A DNA stretch of 38,290 nucleotides, taken from assembly GCA_905365145.1 (NCBI GenBank), contig CAJPIO010000006.1, positions 1 through 38,290 on the forward strand, given 5' to 3'. The translations under genes and the position numbers were made by a program. The DNA comes from Candidatus Saccharimonadota bacterium. Lineage in GTDB: Bacteria; Patescibacteriota; Saccharimonadia; Saccharimonadales; Saccharimonadaceae. Below are positions 17,867-25,476 of this stretch, one piece after another. Position 1 is the stretch's first letter. Every line of letters starts with the position of its first letter. Below the pieces are notes generated by a model. The model did not search any database. It was given only the letters and a program-made list of their open reading frames with translations, and was not told the origin of the DNA.

Positions 17867-17907
17867 CAGAGGAACGTTAGGAGAAAAACGAAAATTACGC
17901 TCCTCTG
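17867..17907 (-). promoter_or_regulatory. Stem-loop between small ORF and ftsL
   Basis: Arms 17867-17877 and 17897-17907 pair over 11 bp with one G-U; the 19-nt loop is T-rich on the minus strand. The tail after the stem (GCTTTTGAG) is too weak for a confident terminator, so it could be an attenuator or an mRNA-processing signal. Confidence 0.4.
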
Positions 17908-17930
17908 CCCTATGAGTTGTGTATTTTTGC

Positions 17931-18005
17931 CTAAGCGGCGCGGCGCACGACAGTGATGTCATGCTGAACGTCGGCTTGGACTTGTACTTGGATGCGGCGA
18001 GTCAT
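17931..18005 (-). CDS. 24-codon small ORF between rsmH and ftsL
   Basis: ATG at 18005-18003, 24 codons, TAG stop. It starts MTRRIQVQVQADV and ends VVRRAA. AAAGGAAG lies 6 nt upstream of the ATG, a better SD than those of most genes in the window. It begins 21 nt after the rsmH stop and is followed by the stem-loop. It could be a leader peptide or a real microprotein; conservation is unknown. Confidence 0.45.
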   Translation of the reverse strand: MTRRIQVQVQADVQHDITVVRRAA

Positions 18006-18026
18006 GCTACATCTTCCTTTCTGTTT

Positions 18027-18917
18027 TTATATTTTCACAGCGACACGAAGCTTAGCACTTCGCGAACGCGGATTGTGAACATCTTTAGTGGCTCCATCGA
18101 CAGGATGCTTCGTAATGATACGAAGTTCCGCCTCGTAGCCGTTCTTGGCCTGTTCGGCAAAGTATTGCTTAACAATACGATCCTCCAGGCTATGAAAGCT
18201 AATTACACCGACTCGCCCGCCCTGCGACAACAGCTCGGGTAATAATGGCATAATCGCTCGTACTTGCTCAAGCTCATCGTTTACAAAAATCCGAATCGCC
18301 TGAAAAGTACGTGTCGCCGGATGCGTTCGCTGGCGCCGTCCGACGTGCGCCTTCAAGATAGCCGATGCTAAATCTTCAGTTGTCGCCAGCGGTCTAGCCT
18401 TAATAATCGCAGCAGCATAACGCCGCGCAATATTTGGCCGCTCTTCGCCGTAATCGCGAATAATCCGCTCCAGCTCGCTCTGCGAATAGGTGTTAACCAC
18501 CTGCTCTGCAGTTAAAGCTTGCCGCCGATCCATCCGCATATCCAGCGGACCGCTATGCGAAAATGAAAATCCTCGCTCAGCCCTATCAAGCTGTGGTGAC
18601 GACACCCCCAAATCAATCAATATCATATCAAACCGCTTACCTATAGCAATCAGCTGCCGGGCAGCGCTGACAAAATCAGCGTGTATTAATTCTGCCCCTT
18701 TGCCGACAAATGCCGCTAGGTTTGCTTGTGCAAATTCATCGCGATCGACCAAAGTCATTCCGCGATAATTATGCGTTCGTTCGACAATGGCGTCCGCATG
18801 TCCGCCGTATCCAGCCGTCAGGTCGAGATAACTCTCGCCATCTTTAGGATTAAGCAACCGCACAACGTCATCAAGTAATACCGGAACATGAAGTGGTGGA
18901 TGTTCTTTAATACTCAT
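18027..18917 (-). CDS. rsmH: 16S rRNA m4C1402 methyltransferase RsmH (MraW)
   Basis: The SAM-dependent enzyme methylating N4 of C1402 in 16S rRNA, normally the first or second gene of the dcw cluster. I use the ATG at 18917 (MSIKEHPPLHVPVLL), giving 296 aa, because the upstream in-frame ATG lies within the promoter. Family motifs are HVPVLLDDVV, YLDLTAGYGGHA (SAM loop), ILIDLGVSSPQLD, ERGFSF and ISFHSLEDRIVKQYF. A TGGTATGAT extended -10 ends 6 nt before the ATG. The usual mraZ is not found upstream. Confidence 0.95.
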   Translation of the reverse strand: MSIKEHPPLHVPVLLDDVVRLLNPKDGESYLDLTAGYGGHADAIVERTHNYRGMTLVDRDEFAQANLAAFVGKGAELIHADFVSAARQLIAIGKRFDMILIDLGVSSPQLDRAERGFSFSHSGPLDMRMDRRQALTAEQVVNTYSQSELERIIRDYGEERPNIARRYAAAIIKARPLATTEDLASAILKAHVGRRQRTHPATRTFQAIRIFVNDELEQVRAIMPLLPELLSQGGRVGVISFHSLEDRIVKQYFAEQAKNGYEAELRIITKHPVDGATKDVHNPRSRSAKLRVAVKI

Positions 18918-18923
18918 TCCCCC

Positions 18924-18929
18924 ATCATA
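18924..18929 (-). promoter_or_regulatory. Extended -10 box before rsmH, leaderless
   Basis: Minus-strand TGGTATGAT: an extended -10 element whose hexamer ends 6 nt (GGGGGA) before the rsmH ATG. The G-run would sit upstream of the transcript start. Confidence 0.55.
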
Positions 18930-19034
18930 CCACATGGTCTGATAGAGGTCTCGAGATCACCAATCCGATAGCGAGCTGTTTGTTTTCGCATAGGAGTTTT
19001 TGTTTTTGTATAGTCAAGCATGCTCAAATTACGA

Positions 19035-19051
19035 GAATTGTCAAACAATTC
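19035..19051. promoter_or_regulatory. Operator-like palindrome in the dcw upstream gap
   Basis: GAATTGT, 3-nt centre, ACAATTC: perfect 7-bp arms, about 105 bp upstream of the rsmH -10. The short centre fits a protein-binding dyad better than an RNA hairpin. Confidence 0.3.
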
Positions 19052-19484
19052 ATATTTCGTCTAAGCATACCTTTGAGAGACTTGTGTGTGAGGTGGAGTT
19101 TTTGGGAGGTGTTGTGTTAGAGGAAAGAACTTTCGACAATTTTAGCGTGGGTCGATATTCCACTGCTCACTATCAGGTTGTTGATCTCGAGGATGTCCAA
19201 CTTCGAATTGTAAAAGTGCCACAAACTATACGGCTACGCGCCCAAAGACAGCGTCGCCCGCGATACGTAAGCATCAGGTACGCAAACCAAGACGCCCGCC
19301 CTACCGTACATAGATTGGCTAACAGCTGCGTCGGTCATAACTACCCTACTTTCTTTGTTATTTTTACGCGGTGGTGTTTGTTTTAGCTCGAGACTGTATC
19401 TCTTGCCTTGCCACTGGCTTTATCATACAACGTTTCATCATGCTTGTGCAATACCTTTTTTACTAAAAATGATAACTTCTTTAC

Positions 19485-19506
19485 TTTTCCACAAAAACGT
19501 GGAAAA
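19485..19506. repeat. Perfect 8-bp inverted repeat
   Basis: TTTTCCAC, 6-nt loop, GTGGAAAA. It lies about 75 nt beyond the yvcK stop on the minus strand, after the hairpin at 19528-19551. The function is not clear. Confidence 0.4.
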
Positions 19507-19527
19507 CTATAGTGTTTATATAAGCAA

Positions 19528-19551
19528 ATAGACGCTATATCTAGCGTCTAT
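19528..19551 (-). terminator. Probable terminator after yvcK
   Basis: A perfect 10-bp stem (19528-19537 with 19542-19551, loop of 4) begins 29 nt after the yvcK stop on the minus strand and is followed by TTGCTTATATAA. The U-tract is imperfect, so termination may be partial. Confidence 0.5.
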
Positions 19552-19579
19552 AGAGGTAAGCCATGACAGAAAACGCTGC

Positions 19580-20584
19580 TTATGCAAAGTATATACGCAT
19601 CAGCTGGCGCGCCACCGCATCTGGATCATGCCGGATAAAACTGCGCACTGCGGCAATCGGGTCGCTTGATTGCGCGCCCGCCCATATATTTTTAGCTAGG
19701 ATACCAGCCCCGCGAAACTCATAATGTTGGCGTTTAAGTTCGCTAATATCATATTGCACCGTATGTTCGCCGTCATGAGCATACTTCGTCATTAACTCTC
19801 TCGATGGTTCGTCGGTATTGAAGACGACATAGTCTAGAAACTCGCTGCCCGCCAAACGCTCAATTTCGCTGGCAAAATCTGCCACGCTCAAACCATCCGT
19901 CGGACCGGGTTTGGTTACTAGATTACAAACAAAAACACATTTCGCCCGCGTCGCTGCCAATGCTTCCTGAATTTCGCCAATTACCAGCGCTGGCGCCAAA
20001 CTACCGTAGAGATTACCCGGCGCAATCACCACCATATCTGCTTCCAAAATTGCCCGAACTGCCGCTGGATGCGCCACCGCCTCCGGTTCTAGCCATACCT
20101 TTGGCTGCTTAGCAATATCGGCATGCGCGATCTTGAATTGCCCTTTGATCGGCTCGCCCGAAGCGCTCTCGACACACAGCGTAATATCAGTTAAAGTTGT
20201 CGGAATTACCCTGCCTTGAATATTGAGAACTTGGCTAGCCAACTGTACCGCTTCACCGAAGCTACCAGTCATTTTCTCGAGCGCTGTCAAAAACAGATTA
20301 CCGAAAGCATGCCCCTTCAAACTACCATCATCGAAACGATAATTAAACAAATCGCGCACCCGCGGACTATCGCTCAGTGCTACTAAGCACTGCCGTACAT
20401 CGCCTGGTGGCAACACACCCAGCTCATCGCGCAACTGCCCTGTCGAGCCGCCATCATCCGCCATATTGACCAGCGCTGTCAAATCAGACACGTATTTTTT
20501 GAGACCTGTTAACAGCGTGAAACTGCCAGTGCCGCCTCCAATGACTACAATTTTTGCTCCGCTGTCGCCATGCTCTTCGCTCAT
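19580..20584 (-). CDS. yvcK: YvcK/CofD-like gluconeogenesis factor
   Basis: A 334-aa Rossmann-fold protein of the YvcK/CofD family. The N-terminal IVVIGGGTGSF (about residues 12-22) binds a nucleotide or nucleotide sugar, with LVNMADDGGSTGQLRDELG and LPPGDVRQCL after it, both family hallmarks. In Firmicutes and Actinobacteria YvcK/CuvA supports cell-wall precursor synthesis, which fits its position upstream of the dcw genes. Its ATG overlaps the TAA of the preceding gene by one base (TAATG), so translation is probably coupled. Confidence 0.88.
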   Translation of the reverse strand: MSEEHGDSGAKIVVIGGGTGSFTLLTGLKKYVSDLTALVNMADDGGSTGQLRDELGVLPPGDVRQCLVALSDSPRVRDLFNYRFDDGSLKGHAFGNLFLTALEKMTGSFGEAVQLASQVLNIQGRVIPTTLTDITLCVESASGEPIKGQFKIAHADIAKQPKVWLEPEAVAHPAAVRAILEADMVVIAPGNLYGSLAPALVIGEIQEALAATRAKCVFVCNLVTKPGPTDGLSVADFASEIERLAGSEFLDYVVFNTDEPSRELMTKYAHDGEHTVQYDISELKRQHYEFRGAGILAKNIWAGAQSSDPIAAVRSFIRHDPDAVARQLMRIYFA

Positions 20585-21591
20585 TATTCCCCTTCTGGCG
20601 TGCTCGCTTCGCTATCGCCGCGCAGCTCCTTCTTGCCCTTTAATTCGTATTTGATACCAGTCATATCGCTAGTCATATAGTCATCGTTGAGCAGATTAAC
20701 GAACTTCGCCGCATCCTTGGCATCCATAATAATAATCTCGCCAGTAGCATCGTCCGTCATTAGTTCCAAGCCCATCTCATCGGCTTGCTCAATAACCTGA
20801 TCCTGCGTCACCAGACCGACGTCGACTTTTTGCAGCTTAGTTACTAACGATTTAGTATCGCGCACCAACGCATCAAAAGTCATACCTTCAGGGAACTTTA
20901 ACTTAAAATTTTTCTCGATCTCAGCAATTTTTTCCTCGGCAACAGCGAACTGCTTAGCGTCGTAGCCAAACAAACGAATGAATTTCGACTCGTTAAAGGC
21001 AAAGATATCACCGCCGGCAATCAACACTTGATTATCTGGCGTAATTTTTAGGCCGACATCAGCACTGAACGGTTGAAACGAATCGCCGTTATACATCCAA
21101 GCGGTTGCGCCTTTAAGCACTTGTGACTGCGGTAAAATCTTAGCCACAAAAAACGGCTCGGCCCCCTGGCGGCTGAAGCGCGCTACAATTCCCTTGACCT
21201 TCTTGAACTCATGGTCGCCTTCGCGGAACACTTCTAGCGTTTCCTCGCCGTAGCGAATCTGCTCAATCACCTCTTGCGCGTGATCTACCCGGTCCAAGGT
21301 AGTACGCTCCAACACATTATCCTCAGCAGCCGCCGCTTCAAAGTCGCGCACCATCATACCAGTAGCCGCACCAGTTTGTACCTGGCTAATCATGTCGTAA
21401 AGGAATAATACCTTGAGCTGCGCCTTGAGCTCCTTGGCGTAATTAGTGGCATAAACAGTGTAGCCCTTGGTAAATAGAAATAAGTCGATTTCGAGCTCGT
21501 CCTTATGCGCATCAGCTTGGTTCGCCCAGAGGAAAATATCAGTTGGCTCTGGCGACTGGTCATCAGCCGGTGTTGATTGGTCATTATTCAT
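20584..21591 (-). CDS. DUF4868/KwaB-like protein, tentative
   Basis: A 335-aa protein starting at ATG 21591 (MNNDQSTPADD). A longer frame to 21696 would run into the helicase gene and lacks a start signal, whereas a TAGAAT -10 ends 7 nt before 21591. The middle and end (GLKITPDNQVLIAGGDIFAF, then ESKFIRLFGYDAKQ, then a helical stretch) recall DUF4868 proteins such as KwaB of the Kiwa anti-phage system. No KwaA-like membrane partner is adjacent. The resemblance is by pattern only and may be wrong. The acidic Asp/Glu-rich start and end lack membrane segments, so it should be cytoplasmic. Confidence 0.4.
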   Translation of the reverse strand: MNNDQSTPADDQSPEPTDIFLWANQADAHKDELEIDLFLFTKGYTVYATNYAKELKAQLKVLFLYDMISQVQTGAATGMMVRDFEAAAAEDNVLERTTLDRVDHAQEVIEQIRYGEETLEVFREGDHEFKKVKGIVARFSRQGAEPFFVAKILPQSQVLKGATAWMYNGDSFQPFSADVGLKITPDNQVLIAGGDIFAFNESKFIRLFGYDAKQFAVAEEKIAEIEKNFKLKFPEGMTFDALVRDTKSLVTKLQKVDVGLVTQDQVIEQADEMGLELMTDDATGEIIIMDAKDAAKFVNLLNDDYMTSDMTGIKYELKGKKELRGDSEASTPEGE

Positions 21592-21598
21592 GATATAT

Positions 21599-21604
21599 AT
21601 TCTA
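21599..21604 (-). promoter_or_regulatory. -10 box of the DUF4868-like gene
   Basis: Minus-strand TAGAAT ends 7 nt before the ATG at 21591, and no SD is present. It supports the shorter start and a leaderless transcript. Confidence 0.4.
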
Positions 21605-21628
21605 CTACAATTATTAGGCGCTATTCTA

Positions 21629-23164
21629 CTATTGCACGGCATCTTCGCCAAAATGTTTTTGCAAGCGCATTTTGATTGAACCGTGATGGCGGCCAAGTTT
21701 CTGGCTCATCGCAGCAATACTTTCGCCGTTAATGAACATTTGGCGCAATTCATCGTCATCAGCCTTAATCCATGGTTTATAAGCATTAGGATAAGTCTGG
21801 CGCATTTTAGCAATTTTAGCCGACCAGCTAGAATTGGCGCTGTTCGCTTTTTTGGCGGGCGTAAGTTCGCCGGATGCGCGTTTGTCAGCTTTTGGCTGTA
21901 AGTGCGCGAACTTTTTAGCATCATCTGCCGCCCGCGCGCGCAGCTGCTTGTCAATAGCATAGGCTTCGTCGCTCATCTGCAAAGCCATGCGGTTAATACC
22001 CGTCAAATACAAATTATCAATATCGCGCACCCGGCTAAGCGCCACATAGCCCATGCCCGGCACAAAGGCTTTGCGGAGGTCAATTCGCGCACTATCCAGC
22101 GTCATGCCTTGGCTTTTGTGGACAGTAATCGCCCACGCTAAACGCAGCGGAACTTGGCTAATGCTAGCTCGTTTGCGCGTCCCATCGCGCAACTCCCAAG
22201 TGTCAGGCTGCATCGTCACCGTCCGGCCATTACGAAACTCCACTACCGGATAATCCGTCGCTGGCTCGAAATCAACCACCATGCCGATACTGCCATTAGC
22301 ATAACGCCGCGCCTGATCGTTTTTGACCGCCATCACTAATGCGCCTATTTTGAGCGTCAGCACCTCTGGCGCTAGTACGCTGCGCTGCAAATTATCAACG
22401 TAGTTGTTACTACCAGTAGTGTGGCGTTGATACAACACCTCGTCGCCCGGCAATTCAGCCAGCCTGGCTTGATTAATTCTATCGACGTCAACATTCACGG
22501 TATGCAATTCTGTCAGATCTGCTCCGGCTGGCGGTTGATATTCGGTCCGCTCTAACAGCTGCTCGGCGTGGCGGCGGCGCAAATCGCCAGCCCGCATCGC
22601 CGTCAAGATTTCTAGCAGCGTATCGCCGTCGCGCTGGCGAAACTGCTCGCTCAGATACAATACCGTCGGATCAAGCTCGCGCCACGCCGATGAATTCACT
22701 ACAAAACCGCCCTCGCGGCCTTGCGCTCGATTAACTGGCGGCAGCTGAAAGAAGTCGCCAGACAGTACCACTTGAATGCCGCCGAACGGCTCGTCGACTC
22801 TCTTGCGTACTAAACGGCAAACTTCGTCAACCATGTCCAGGCGGTAATCGTGCAACATGCTAATCTCATCAATAATCAAGACGTCGGTTTTTTCGATAAT
22901 TTCGCGGCGGCTTTTGCTAACATGCTCGGCAAAACCATTCGGCAGGCGGTCGCTGACGCCAATCCCTGACCAGGCATGGATTGTCGCGCCGCCCAGATGC
23001 GTCGCCGCTAGCCCGGTCGTCGCCGTCACCGAGACATATTTGCCGCTAGCCTTGCTCAAGTTGATGAATTGATTCAGCACAAAAGTCTTACCCGTTCCTG
23101 CCGGGCCGGTCAGCAGTGCGCTTTCGCCGCTCAATAATATTTCTAAGGCTAAATCTTGCTTCAC
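21629..23164 (-). CDS. Pif1/RecD-like superfamily 1 helicase with C-terminal HTH
   Basis: A 511-aa 5'-3' DNA helicase of the Pif1-like group. Walker A GPAGTGKT is at 20-27, Walker B LIIDEISML around Asp99-Glu100, motif III VVLSGDFFQLPPV near 130-145, and motifs V/VI AITVHKSQGMTLD and YVALSRVRDIDNLYL. The last 60 residues, after a Lys-rich linker, form a Myb/SANT- or HTH-like unit (WIKADDDELRQMFINGESIA, then GRHHGSIKMRL), probably for DNA or protein binding. The start codon is GTG, chosen because TATAAT ends 7 nt upstream and MKQDLALE leads straight into the Walker strand. Confidence 0.85.
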   Translation of the reverse strand: MKQDLALEILLSGESALLTGPAGTGKTFVLNQFINLSKASGKYVSVTATTGLAATHLGGATIHAWSGIGVSDRLPNGFAEHVSKSRREIIEKTDVLIIDEISMLHDYRLDMVDEVCRLVRKRVDEPFGGIQVVLSGDFFQLPPVNRAQGREGGFVVNSSAWRELDPTVLYLSEQFRQRDGDTLLEILTAMRAGDLRRRHAEQLLERTEYQPPAGADLTELHTVNVDVDRINQARLAELPGDEVLYQRHTTGSNNYVDNLQRSVLAPEVLTLKIGALVMAVKNDQARRYANGSIGMVVDFEPATDYPVVEFRNGRTVTMQPDTWELRDGTRKRASISQVPLRLAWAITVHKSQGMTLDSARIDLRKAFVPGMGYVALSRVRDIDNLYLTGINRMALQMSDEAYAIDKQLRARAADDAKKFAHLQPKADKRASGELTPAKKANSANSSWSAKIAKMRQTYPNAYKPWIKADDDELRQMFINGESIAAMSQKLGRHHGSIKMRLQKHFGEDAVQ

Positions 23165-23171
23165 TACCCTT

Positions 23172-23177
23172 ATTATA
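23172..23177 (-). promoter_or_regulatory. -10 box of the Pif1-like gene
   Basis: Minus-strand TATAAT ends 7 nt before a GTG start. An AAGGG lies only 2 nt before the GTG, too near for a normal SD. Confidence 0.5.
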
Positions 23178-23194
23178 CAACTTAAGGCGCGGGA

Positions 23195-24190
23195 CTACTT
23201 ATCCCAAGCAAAGCCGTTACCAAAATGACCGTAGCGCGCTGTTGGTTCGTATTGCGGACGAGCCAGCTGCAACTTATCAATAATACCCGCTGGACTGAGA
23301 TCATAGCCGGCGATTGGCTGCTCAACGCCGTCAACTACCGCTGTAGCCTCAACCGGCTGGTCGTGGCCAATTGCGTACGCCAAGCGCACCAACACTTCCT
23401 GAGCTGCAAACTTTTTAAGATAATCAACTGCGACCCGCCGCGCCATATAGGCACCGCTGCGATCGACCTTAGTGGCGTCCTTGCCGCTAAACGCCCCGCC
23501 GCCTAGCGGAATCCGCGGGCCATAATTATCAACTGCTAATTTGCGCCCGGTCAAACCAGCGTCCGCCGCGAAACCGCCAATTTGCCAATCGCCTGCCGGA
23601 TTTATATGCAGAGAAATGCCATCAAAATCACCTGCCACATATTTTTGCTGCGCAAACCACTGCCGCACTGCAGCCGCCAGCTCGTCGTGCGGCGCATTCT
23701 GGAAGCTGGCGACAATCGCCGCAATCTGGCCGCCATAAGTCGTCACCTGCGTTTTGCCGTCATACGGCCATTTCTCATACAAAAAGCGGTTCAAGGCCCG
23801 CGCTAAAGAATACTCTAGCGGCAATAATTCCGGCGTCTCAGCGCAAGCATAGCCAATCATCACCCCTTGATCGCCAGCACCGCCCGCGTCCACGCCCTGA
23901 GCGATCTCTGAGCTCTGGCGTGCAATCCGCTCAATAATTTCCACGTCGTCGCCAGCCATCCGCCGCGCAATCTGCTTGACGTCAACTAGCTCGCTCGACG
24001 ATACCTCGCCGGTTAGAAACAACGCGCCATGGCCGCCGCAAGCTTCAATCGCCACTCGGGCTTGCGGGTCTTTGGCAAGATACGCGTCCAGAATAGCGTC
24101 GCTGATTTGGTCGCAAATCTTGTCCGGATGTTTTGGCGAAACGCTCTCGGCCGTACGATATACTGCTTGATTATTAGATTCTACAGACAT
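23195..24190 (-). CDS. metK: S-adenosylmethionine synthetase
   Basis: Makes SAM from methionine and ATP. The protein is 331 aa, clearly shorter than the usual 380-400. Motifs: SVSPKHPDKICDQISDAIL (normally SVSEGHPDKIADQ), GAGDQGVMIGYA, and GGGAFSGKDATKVDRSGAY, so substrate-binding and phosphate loops are kept. The shortening lies between these blocks. The ATG has a strong AAAGGAG 5 nt upstream, which is buried in the riboswitch expression platform. Start and reading frame are clear. Confidence 0.95.
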   Translation of the reverse strand: MSVESNNQAVYRTAESVSPKHPDKICDQISDAILDAYLAKDPQARVAIEACGGHGALFLTGEVSSSELVDVKQIARRMAGDDVEIIERIARQSSEIAQGVDAGGAGDQGVMIGYACAETPELLPLEYSLARALNRFLYEKWPYDGKTQVTTYGGQIAAIVASFQNAPHDELAAAVRQWFAQQKYVAGDFDGISLHINPAGDWQIGGFAADAGLTGRKLAVDNYGPRIPLGGGAFSGKDATKVDRSGAYMARRVAVDYLKKFAAQEVLVRLAYAIGHDQPVEATAVVDGVEQPIAGYDLSPAGIIDKLQLARPQYEPTARYGHFGNGFAWDK

Positions 24191-24195
24191 AAAAA

Positions 24196-24234
24196 CTCCT
24201 TTCTATCTGCCCCGCTACAAGGCCAAGAAAGGAG
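24196..24234 (-). promoter_or_regulatory. SD-sequestering hairpin of the metK riboswitch
   Basis: CTCCTTTCT (transcribed from 24226-24234) pairs perfectly over 9 bp with AGAAAGGAG (from 24196-24204), which is the metK SD. TTTTT follows directly before the ATG, so the stem could also act as a terminator. The P1-side AGGAG in the aptamer can pair with the CTCCT arm, giving a plausible alternative ON structure. Confidence 0.7.
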
Positions 24235-24244
24235 CCGCAAAGAC

Positions 24245-24343
24245 AATATCTCTCCTGGTCAAGCAGGCTGGAATTAGCACCTTGCTGTAAAAGCAGGTTG
24301 CCGGCGAGTCATCAGGCCAGTCCCTCGTCGCACTCTGGATATT
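24245..24343 (-). ncRNA. SAM-I (S-box) riboswitch aptamer
   Basis: Reading 5' to 3' on the minus strand: P1 AATATC (24338-24343), then CAGAGTGCGACGAGGGACTG, GGCCTGATGA, the conserved GGCAACC-type CCGGCAACC, then GCAAGGTGCTAATTCC, and closing P1 GATATT (24245-24250). The AGGGACTGGCC, GGCAACC and GGTGCTAATTCC blocks are the S-box signature. It lies directly upstream of metK, so SAM should repress its own synthesis. The gene context and motif order make the call firm; the fold was not computed. Confidence 0.93.
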
Positions 24344-24360
24344 AAATTATTAACAAGTTC

Positions 24361-24366
24361 ATTATA
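24361..24366 (-). promoter_or_regulatory. metK riboswitch promoter, extended -10
   Basis: Minus-strand TGTTATAAT. The predicted start is near 24355, about 12 nt before the aptamer P1. No good -35 box is visible, which suits an extended -10 promoter. Confidence 0.6.
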
Positions 24367-24419
24367 ACACGCCTCACCCCGCCGAATCTAGATCGACAGT
24401 AAAACAGCCAAGGCTCTCG

Positions 24420-24839
24420 CTATAGACGAACGCCAGCCCGCGCTTTGTTCGCCCACTCATCCGCTAGCTCGTTCTGCTCGTGGCCGACATGGCCGCGTAC
24501 CCAAACCAGCTTCGGCTGCGTCGATTGGTAAAGCGCGTACGCTCGCTGCACGAGATCAAGGTTCTTAATTTCACCGCCTTTTTTACGCCAACCTTTAGCA
24601 GCCCAGCCTGGCGCCCACTTGGTTAACACATTGATCCAAAATTCGCTATCGCTATGAATTTCGCACGGCTCATCGCCAGCTAGCTCCATCGCTGCAATCA
24701 GCGCCATGCCCTCCATACGAATATTCGTCGTCTGGCCGTCTTCGCTACCCAAAGCTACCGGCTGGCCGTTTTCAATTACCGCATAACCGCCTGGACCCGG
24801 ATTTGGGCTAGCACTACCGTCTGTAAAAAATACTCTCAC
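24420..24839 (-). CDS. rnhA: Ribonuclease HI
   Basis: Degrades the RNA of RNA-DNA hybrids. I choose GTG at 24839, giving 139 aa beginning MRVFFTDGSASPN: it has AGGAAAG 2-3 nt beyond an ideal SD distance and lies 14 nt after the stop of the upstream gene. The longer frame adds an unrelated segment that overlaps that gene. The catalytic carboxylates are Asp7, Glu43, Asp64 and Asp127, and the loop HVGHEQNELADEW is complete. The Lys/Trp-rich stretch KWAPGWAAKGWRKKGG corresponds to the basic protrusion that grips hybrids. Confidence 0.9.
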   Translation of the reverse strand: MRVFFTDGSASPNPGPGGYAVIENGQPVALGSEDGQTTNIRMEGMALIAAMELAGDEPCEIHSDSEFWINVLTKWAPGWAAKGWRKKGGEIKNLDLVQRAYALYQSTQPKLVWVRGHVGHEQNELADEWANKARAGVRL

Positions 24840-24853
24840 TTCTTTCCTGCTTT

Positions 24854-25444
24854 CTAAATATCGCGGACTGGCCGCAGCAGTTTCAGCTCGTCTGGCATAT
24901 ACCATTTATTACCGCGGTTGTCCTGTTCATATTTATATTCAATCATGTGGTCGGCCTGGAAGTAATCACCGGTACCGACGATCTTGTACTGAATATACAT
25001 TTTACGCACTGAATCGCTCTGCGGCATCGGCCCGCGATACAAACGCAGTTCGAAAATCTCACCCGGTTTGAGAAATTTATTCAAGTCGCCTCGCTGCCCT
25101 AATATCTCATATTTATCAAGCTCCACGTCAAAGCTCGCGTGGTTGCGAATATGCGCCCACACCTCGAGGTACTTATTGTCGCCCGACGGATGCGCCTCGG
25201 TGCGCTCAACCTCTATCTCGGGAATCACTTTTTGCCCGTTAGCCGAGTGATATTGATCGGGCTGAGGCTTACTGTCTGACTTCCTAGTATCTGCAGCAAC
25301 CCCTGAAGCGTCTTTATCGAAGTTATCTTCGCCACTACTGCCGCGATTATCTTGCGGCGAGACCATATCATTATTATTAAGACGCGCCAAATATTCGTCA
25401 TCACCATCCGGCTCGCCAAAAATTAAATCACGCAACCATCCCAT
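24854..25444 (-). CDS. Hypothetical protein with beta-sandwich-like C-terminal domain
   Basis: A 196-aa protein I do not recognise. Residues 1-75 are polar, Asp/Asn/Ser-rich and probably disordered, apart from a short hydrophobic start (MGWLRDLIFG). Residues about 80-185 are beta-rich: YLEVWAHIRNHASFDVELDK and FLKPGEIFELRLYRG resemble lamin-tail-type sandwiches, where an N-term strand pair and a PGE turn recur. No signal peptide and no cysteines. rnhA follows 14 nt after its stop. TACAAT ends 6 nt before its ATG, so it is probably leaderless. Confidence 0.5.
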   Translation of the reverse strand: MGWLRDLIFGEPDGDDEYLARLNNNDMVSPQDNRGSSGEDNFDKDASGVAADTRKSDSKPQPDQYHSANGQKVIPEIEVERTEAHPSGDNKYLEVWAHIRNHASFDVELDKYEILGQRGDLNKFLKPGEIFELRLYRGPMPQSDSVRKMYIQYKIVGTGDYFQADHMIEYKYEQDNRGNKWYMPDELKLLRPVRDI

Positions 25445-25450
25445 ACATCT

Positions 25451-25456
25451 ATTGTA
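25451..25456 (-). promoter_or_regulatory. -10 box of the hypothetical gene
   Basis: Minus-strand TACAAT ends 6 nt before the ATG at 25444. The 39-bp palindrome begins about 21 bp further upstream and reaches the expected -35 position. Confidence 0.5.
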
Positions 25457-25476
25457 CCGTATTTAGACAAAGCTAC

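Larger units (their letters stand above)
18936..19579. other. 640-bp gap between yvcK and rsmH
   Basis: No convincing gene. Open frames here have poor composition, TTG starts or no ribosome site. The gap holds three separate dyads: GAATTGT/ACAATTC (19035-19051), TTTTCCAC/GTGGAAAA (19485-19506) and the yvcK-proximal hairpin (19528-19551). mraZ would be expected near here in a typical dcw cluster, but I cannot find it on either strand. Confidence 0.5.

Noticed and set aside
19237..19339. Short minus-strand ORF upstream of rsmH
   Set aside because: About 34 codons with no clear SD or adjacent -10 box and no similarity that I recognise, including to MraZ.
19000..19386. 128-codon plus-strand open frame
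   Set aside because: TTG start, no ribosome site, no recognisable domain, cysteine/arginine-rich translation typical of non-coding sequence.
21592..21696. Upstream extension of the DUF4868-like protein
   Set aside because: It overlaps the helicase 3' end, lacks a start signal, and crosses the -10 box before the shorter start.
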